Source of the DNA: Peribacillus simplex
Lineage (GTDB): Bacteria; Bacillota; Bacilli; Bacillales; DSM-1321
Length of the DNA: 36,345 nucleotides
Direction of reading: 5' to 3'
Assembly (NCBI RefSeq): GCF_900156045.1
Contig: NZ_FTMX01000018.1
Span: 1 to 36,345 of the forward strand
The position numbers and the translations under genes are program-made. Below are positions 33,227-36,345 of the stretch, in pieces. The notes beneath the pieces are model-generated. The model was not told the DNA's origin. It made no database searches and saw only the letters and a program-made list of their open reading frames with translations. Each line of letters starts with the position of its first letter. The stretch's first letter is position 1.

Positions 33227-33403
33227 CGCATTTATACTTCTATCTTCTTTTTTCATACACCATCTGTTTCTTTTGGTTCTGTTCTCCTAACCTACTCTCC
33301 AGAGGACTTAGCTGAGTTGGGAAGTGTAGCTAACATTGACCCCGCATCCTCAATGAGTATGAGAATCGTCTTTGCAGATGGGAATGGCCCTTTTCAACTA
33401 TGA
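33227..33403 (+). other. Open-frame remnant of about 58 codons
   Basis: The plus strand is open from a stop at 33224 to TGA at 33401, with a sequence of ordinary protein composition at its end (SPEDLAELGSVANIDPASSM and on to ADGNGPFQL). There is no start codon with a ribosome site and I do not recognise the family. It may be the tail of a lost gene beside direct repeat copy 2. The rest of 33040-33415 shows nothing. Confidence 0.3.
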
Positions 33404-33415
33404 ATATAGAGTTCA

Positions 33416-33602
33416 CAGAATAAATGTCATCAATACACTTCAACACGAAGAAGCAACAGATTGTATATCTGTTGCTTCTTTTTGTATGATTTTTCCCTAT
33501 TGCTCTTAATGGTTAATTCTTCAATATTTTTTGTTATTTACATTATTTTTGTTTTTTTGCAGTACTTTTTATTCTAATGCATCAGCTTAAATTTCATGTG
33601 AT
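33416..33602 (+). repeat. Direct repeat of about 185 bp, copy 2 (next to flotillin copy B)
   Basis: Matches 24037-24219 in the same orientation, about 90% by eye, including the terminator hairpin. It ends about 35 nt before the flotillin stop codon region, so it may be the native 3' flank of a flotillin gene. Confidence 0.85.
33450..33484 (+). terminator. Rho-independent terminator within direct repeat copy 2
   Basis: Arms GAAGCAACAGAT and ATCTGTTGCTTC with a 5-nt loop, then TTTTTG. It can end transcripts from the IclR side on the plus strand. Confidence 0.75.
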
Positions 33603-33637
33603 GAACAGTATGATTTACATTTTAGTTTTTTTCTCTG

Positions 33638-34230
33638 TTACTCTTCCTTGTTTGCTGCCATATTCATGTTCGCTTCGACATTCTCCTGACTGATGGTTGT
33701 AAATGGAAAATTTCGTTTTCCTGAGAAATTCTCAAGCCAATCTTTGACATCGATTCCTGAAGATGCCTTTAATGACTCCTGCAATGTTGCCATTAAATCC
33801 GTTGCATACCCAGTCACTTTATTGGCCCCGCCATTCGCACCGCTTCCACCTGTATCCACTTCAGTGATTTTGTCGATATTACTAAGCGGACTTGCAACTT
33901 GTTTGGCATACTCCTGAAGCATTTTCAAAATCATATCCATGACGGCTGCCTGACCGAACTGTTCAAAAGCTTCAGCAATCTTCTGCTTGGCCTCCGCCTC
34001 TGCTACCCCTTTTAACCGGATGATTTCCGCTTCTGTCGTACCTTGCGTCCGCTTTAGCAAGACCGTCCATGCGAACGCGTTCCGCTTCCGCCTTCGCCAT
34101 GGCTTCGATTATATACTTATCGGCATCCGCCTTTTTCTTCACTTCGGAATCATATTGCTTTTCACGGCGAAGGGATGCTCTTATAGCTTTTTCTCTACCT
34201 CTTCCATAACCATTCCATCATCATCCATAT
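33638..34230 (-). pseudogene. floT: Flotillin (FloT/YuaG-like) fragment, copy B, C-terminal half with frameshift
   Basis: Minus-strand reading from about 34200 gives REKAIRASLRREKQYDSEVK, then a shortened coiled coil (IIEAMAKAEAERVRMDGLAKA). After a frame change near 34058 it continues TTEAEIIRLKGVAEAEAK, EQFGQAAVMDMILKMLQEYA, LSNIDKITEVDTGGSG and on to the normal C-terminus (LQESLKASSGIDVKDWLENF). The SPFH domain is missing and sequence homology stops near 34200-34235, where an aminotransferase remnant begins. Some coiled-coil codons are also lost. The 140-codon open part lacks membrane anchor and SPFH domain and is not expected to work. It overlaps in content with copy A (33805-33923 versus 1-119), so the two are duplicates and not halves of one split gene. 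Confidence 0.9.
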
Positions 34231-34234
34231 TTAC

Positions 34235-34640
34235 TTCAAGGCATTATATGACTTAAATACGTTAATTGCTGCAAGAATAGGTAGGGCTTTCACAAAAATA
34301 GTATCTCCCGCATTGATAAATAATCTTCCAGTAAGATCGATTGCTTGCTGGGAACCTGATGTGATAAGATCATTTTCGATAGTTGAGTTGACCCCAATAA
34401 ACTTTCATCCTTTCACAAATAACTTCTCTTAAAGGAATATATCCTTCAGTGGTACTATATTGAAGAGAAGCCGTACCTTGTTCATTCAATATACCATTGC
34501 ATACATCCATAAGTGCTTCAACAGGAAACAACTCTGCTGCTGGCAGTCCCCTTGCAAAAGAGATGACTTCTGGTCTTTCAGTTTTTTTAAAAATACACGT
34601 GTCTCAGAAGGTTTTACTAAATGAGTTCTCTAAGCATATA
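34235..34640 (-). pseudogene. PLP-dependent aminotransferase (MocR/ARO8/LysN-like), N-terminal fragment with frameshifts
   Basis: The minus strand encodes KKTERPEVISFARGLPAAEL, then MDVCNGILNEQGTASLQYST and TEGYIPLREVICERMK. After a frameshift near 34400 it continues STIENDLITSGSQQAIDLTG, then LFINAGDTIFV. This is the first third of a class I/II aminotransferase of the 2-aminoadipate transaminase type (PEVISF-GGLPA-ELFP, QY-T-GY-PLRE, TSGSQQ-IDL). Small paired frameshifts alter VESPTYLAA to VKALPILAA near 34290. Homology ends where flotillin copy B starts, so a rearrangement joined the two. The PLP lysine region is lost; the gene is dead. Confidence 0.82.
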
Positions 34641-34746
34641 AACATTCCTTTTTTTATTTTGTATAATTTATTACGTTGAACAATTACATTGAAGGCTTAA
34701 CAGCAACCATTACTCTATTAATAATCTGATAATATATCCAGAGTTT

Positions 34747-36063
34747 TCAGTAATTTTTCCGTTTGTTAAACTTTGTCTGATTTCTACCGATCCAAATAAC
34801 AATTGGAATAAGCAGTAGTGAAAGCACAGCACCAGCAATTGAAAGGGCTGTATAACTTGAACCTGCCACAACCATACCCGACAAGGCTCCACCAACAGCT
34901 CCCGATAACGCAATTAAGACATCCACTGTACCTTGAGTTTTAGCCCGTGTGGAAATTGCAGTTGAATCAACAATAAGTGCAGTCCCACTTATCAAACCAA
35001 AATTCCATCCTAATCCAAGTAAAGAAAGAGCAATTACCAGGATAACCATAGAATCTCCTGGTGCAAATGCTGCTATCAAACCTGCCAGAAGCAATGTAGT
35101 TCCAGAAGTAATAGCCATCGCAGTACGCCCCAACTTATCAACAAGGATACCTGTAACCAGTGAAGGGAGATACATGGCACCTATATGAAAACCAATAACA
35201 AGACCTACTGCACCCAAACCATGTCCATGATGTCTCATATGAACTGGTGTCATTGTCATAATAGCCACCATTACGATTTGAGTAAGAACCATAATTGTTG
35301 CACCAACGATTATGCCTCTTTTGTCTGTATTTTCAGTTGCTGTAAAATGAGCATTATCACTAGGTTCTTGGTTAGTTGCTACTATCATTCTAGCTATAAC
35401 GAGTGGATCTGGACGAAGCATTAAGAAAAGGACAACACCTGCTAAGATATATGCTGCTGCTGCTAAAATGAAAGGACCAGCAAGTGATGGAACACCAACA
35501 GAAAGAGCGAAATTCCCCATTACATTCACTAAATTTGGACCTGCAACTGCACCAAATGTTGTAAAAACCATCGTAATACTAATAGCAGTTGCTCGCTGTT
35601 TACTATTCGCTAAATCCGTACCAGCATAACGAGCTTGTAAATTTGTTGCAGTCCCTGCACCATAAACAAGAAGAGATGTGAATAACAGGAAAATGCTATT
35701 TATTATTGCTCCAATTATGACTCCTATTGCTCCAAGGCCACCGATCATAAAACCCGCGGTCAGACCTATACGACGTCCATAACGTTGAGAGAGTCTCCCA
35801 ACAAATAAAGCTGCTCCTGCTGACCCTAAAGTAAATAAAGCTGAAGGAATTCCAGCAAACGCATCAGTACCAAGCATTTGCTGTGCAAGAAGTGCCCCCA
35901 CTGTAACTCCTGCTGCTAATCCTGCACCACCAAAAATTTGTGAAATACTTACAACGAATAATGTACGCCTGTATAACGCTTTTTGTTTTTCTGAAGAACG
36001 AATGTAGCTTTGTAACGAAGCTGTTTGGTCGTCTAACGCTTCTACACTATCTTTATGTAACAT
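34747..36063 (-). CDS. MFS transporter
   Basis: A protein of 438 residues with 12 predicted membrane segments after an unusually long, charged N-terminal leader of about 33 residues (SVEALDDQTASLQSYIRSSE). MFS loop motifs are VGRLSQRYGRR near 98 and GILVDKLGRT in the second half. An insert of about 20 polar residues (NQEPSDNAHFTATENTDKRG) forms the central loop, and HMRHHGHGLGAVG is His-rich. Drug/H+ antiporter-like in general appearance, substrate unknown. AGGTAGG precedes the ATG. It stands alone, after a minus-strand terminator, and is not linked to the catabolic cassettes. Confidence 0.8.
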   Translation of the reverse strand: MLHKDSVEALDDQTASLQSYIRSSEKQKALYRRTLFVVSISQIFGGAGLAAGVTVGALLAQQMLGTDAFAGIPSALFTLGSAGAALFVGRLSQRYGRRIGLTAGFMIGGLGAIGVIIGAIINSIFLLFTSLLVYGAGTATNLQARYAGTDLANSKQRATAISITMVFTTFGAVAGPNLVNVMGNFALSVGVPSLAGPFILAAAAYILAGVVLFLMLRPDPLVIARMIVATNQEPSDNAHFTATENTDKRGIIVGATIMVLTQIVMVAIMTMTPVHMRHHGHGLGAVGLVIGFHIGAMYLPSLVTGILVDKLGRTAMAITSGTTLLLAGLIAAFAPGDSMVILVIALSLLGLGWNFGLISGTALIVDSTAISTRAKTQGTVDVLIALSGAVGGALSGMVVAGSSYTALSIAGAVLSLLLIPIVIWIGRNQTKFNKRKNY

Positions 36064-36123
36064 AAACTAACCTACCTTTCTAGAAAAGCTAATTTTATCG
36101 ATTTGAATCATCATAACACGCAC

Positions 36124-36154
36124 AAAAAAACCATACAATATTCTAATTGTATGG
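36124..36154 (-). terminator. Rho-independent terminator on the minus strand
   Basis: On the minus strand CCATACAAT and ATTGTATGG pair around a 6-nt loop and are followed by seven T. It would end a minus-strand gene lying beyond the window edge. From 36155 to 36345 I see only a short stop-interrupted minus-strand frame (IPVKDSEERSVFEFSLALSE onward) that could be the eroded end of that gene. Confidence 0.8.
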
Positions 36155-36345
36155 CGAACAATATTTGCACCAGAACCTTTTTATGTCTTTCCGATAATGC
36201 CAAAGAAAATTCAAAAACAGAACGTTCTTCAGAATCTTTAACAGGAATCAGTTCTCAGCATCCCCATTATGAAAGCTTTTGTCCTATTGATAATTCGTTG
36301 ATCCCATGCCCTTAATTTTTGTTTTTACATGTATGTTTATTTTTG

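Noticed and set aside
33638..34060. Flotillin copy B as an independent 140-residue gene
   Set aside because: Its apparent start has no ribosome binding site and the flotillin sequence continues upstream in another frame, so it is a frameshifted piece.
1..36345. A simple insertion of the whole region into one flotillin gene
   Set aside because: The order of the two pieces is the reverse of what an insertion would give, and both contain the same tail segment.
1..36345. CRISPR arrays, tRNA or rRNA genes, riboswitches, prophage modules
   Set aside because: No regularly spaced repeats, cloverleaf-like sequences, known leader structures or phage structural genes were found on reading both strands.

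Overview
The window looks like a chromosomal segment of a low-GC Gram-positive bacterium of the Bacillaceae. The reasons are AT-rich DNA, strong AGGAGG-type ribosome binding sites, CcpA-type cre sequences, fragments of a FloT/YuaG flotillin very close to the Bacillus protein, and the mix of CitMHS, PucR-like, IclR and LysR families. No tRNA, rRNA, CRISPR array or intact transposase gene is visible. The content is accessory carbon catabolism lying between decayed genes.

Layout. (1) 1-1263: gene graveyard with a broken flotillin copy (A), a frameshifted NlpC/P60 tail and an 18-codon stub behind a perfect Shine-Dalgarno. (2) 1287-6661: acid-sugar genes. A DUF1537 (OtnK-type) kinase and a class II aldolase/decarboxylase-like protein are on the minus strand; a divergent pair encodes an HPr-like protein without the phospho-histidine and an RraA/HMG-aldolase-like enzyme; then comes a CitMHS transporter with an upstream cre-like site. 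(3) 7123-15271: a minus-strand operon of Asp/Glu-racemase-like enzyme, aldehyde dehydrogenase, iron alcohol dehydrogenase and SDR, divergent from a LysR regulator. It is followed by a tartrate/isopropylmalate-type dehydrogenase and a second, paralogous LysR gene. Both LysR genes have ATAGAAA/TTTCTAT dyads upstream. (4) 15272-16502: another graveyard, with the tail of a TIM-barrel sugar isomerase and a piece of repeated DNA. (5) 16503-23160: two nearly identical AbgB-type M20 amidohydrolases and an MFS transporter, divergent from a large GAF plus PucR-type regulator. (6) 24345-33039: a CoA-dependent beta-oxidation cassette (CoA transferase, acyl-CoA dehydrogenase, enoyl-CoA hydratase, 3-hydroxyacyl-CoA dehydrogenase, PcaF/PaaJ-like thiolase, MFS transporter) with a divergent IclR regulator. 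(7) 33416-36345: a second broken flotillin copy (B), a broken aminotransferase and an MFS transporter.

How they work together (inference). Each block pairs uptake, two to six enzymes and a local regulator, as expected for plant- or soil-derived organic acids. The beta-oxidation block has the composition of a dicarboxylate (adipate-like) pathway, ending in a 3-oxoadipyl-CoA-type thiolase. The racemase/ALDH/ADH/SDR block does not match a pathway I can name. Candidate cre sites and the HPr/Crh-like protein suggest carbon catabolite control.

Structural signs of rearrangement: two flotillin fragments in the same orientation share about 119 bp (about 97% identical by eye) and lie 33.8 kb apart. 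A second direct repeat of about 185 bp brackets the beta-oxidation cassette. All identifications come from reading the translations and motifs; no database search was run.
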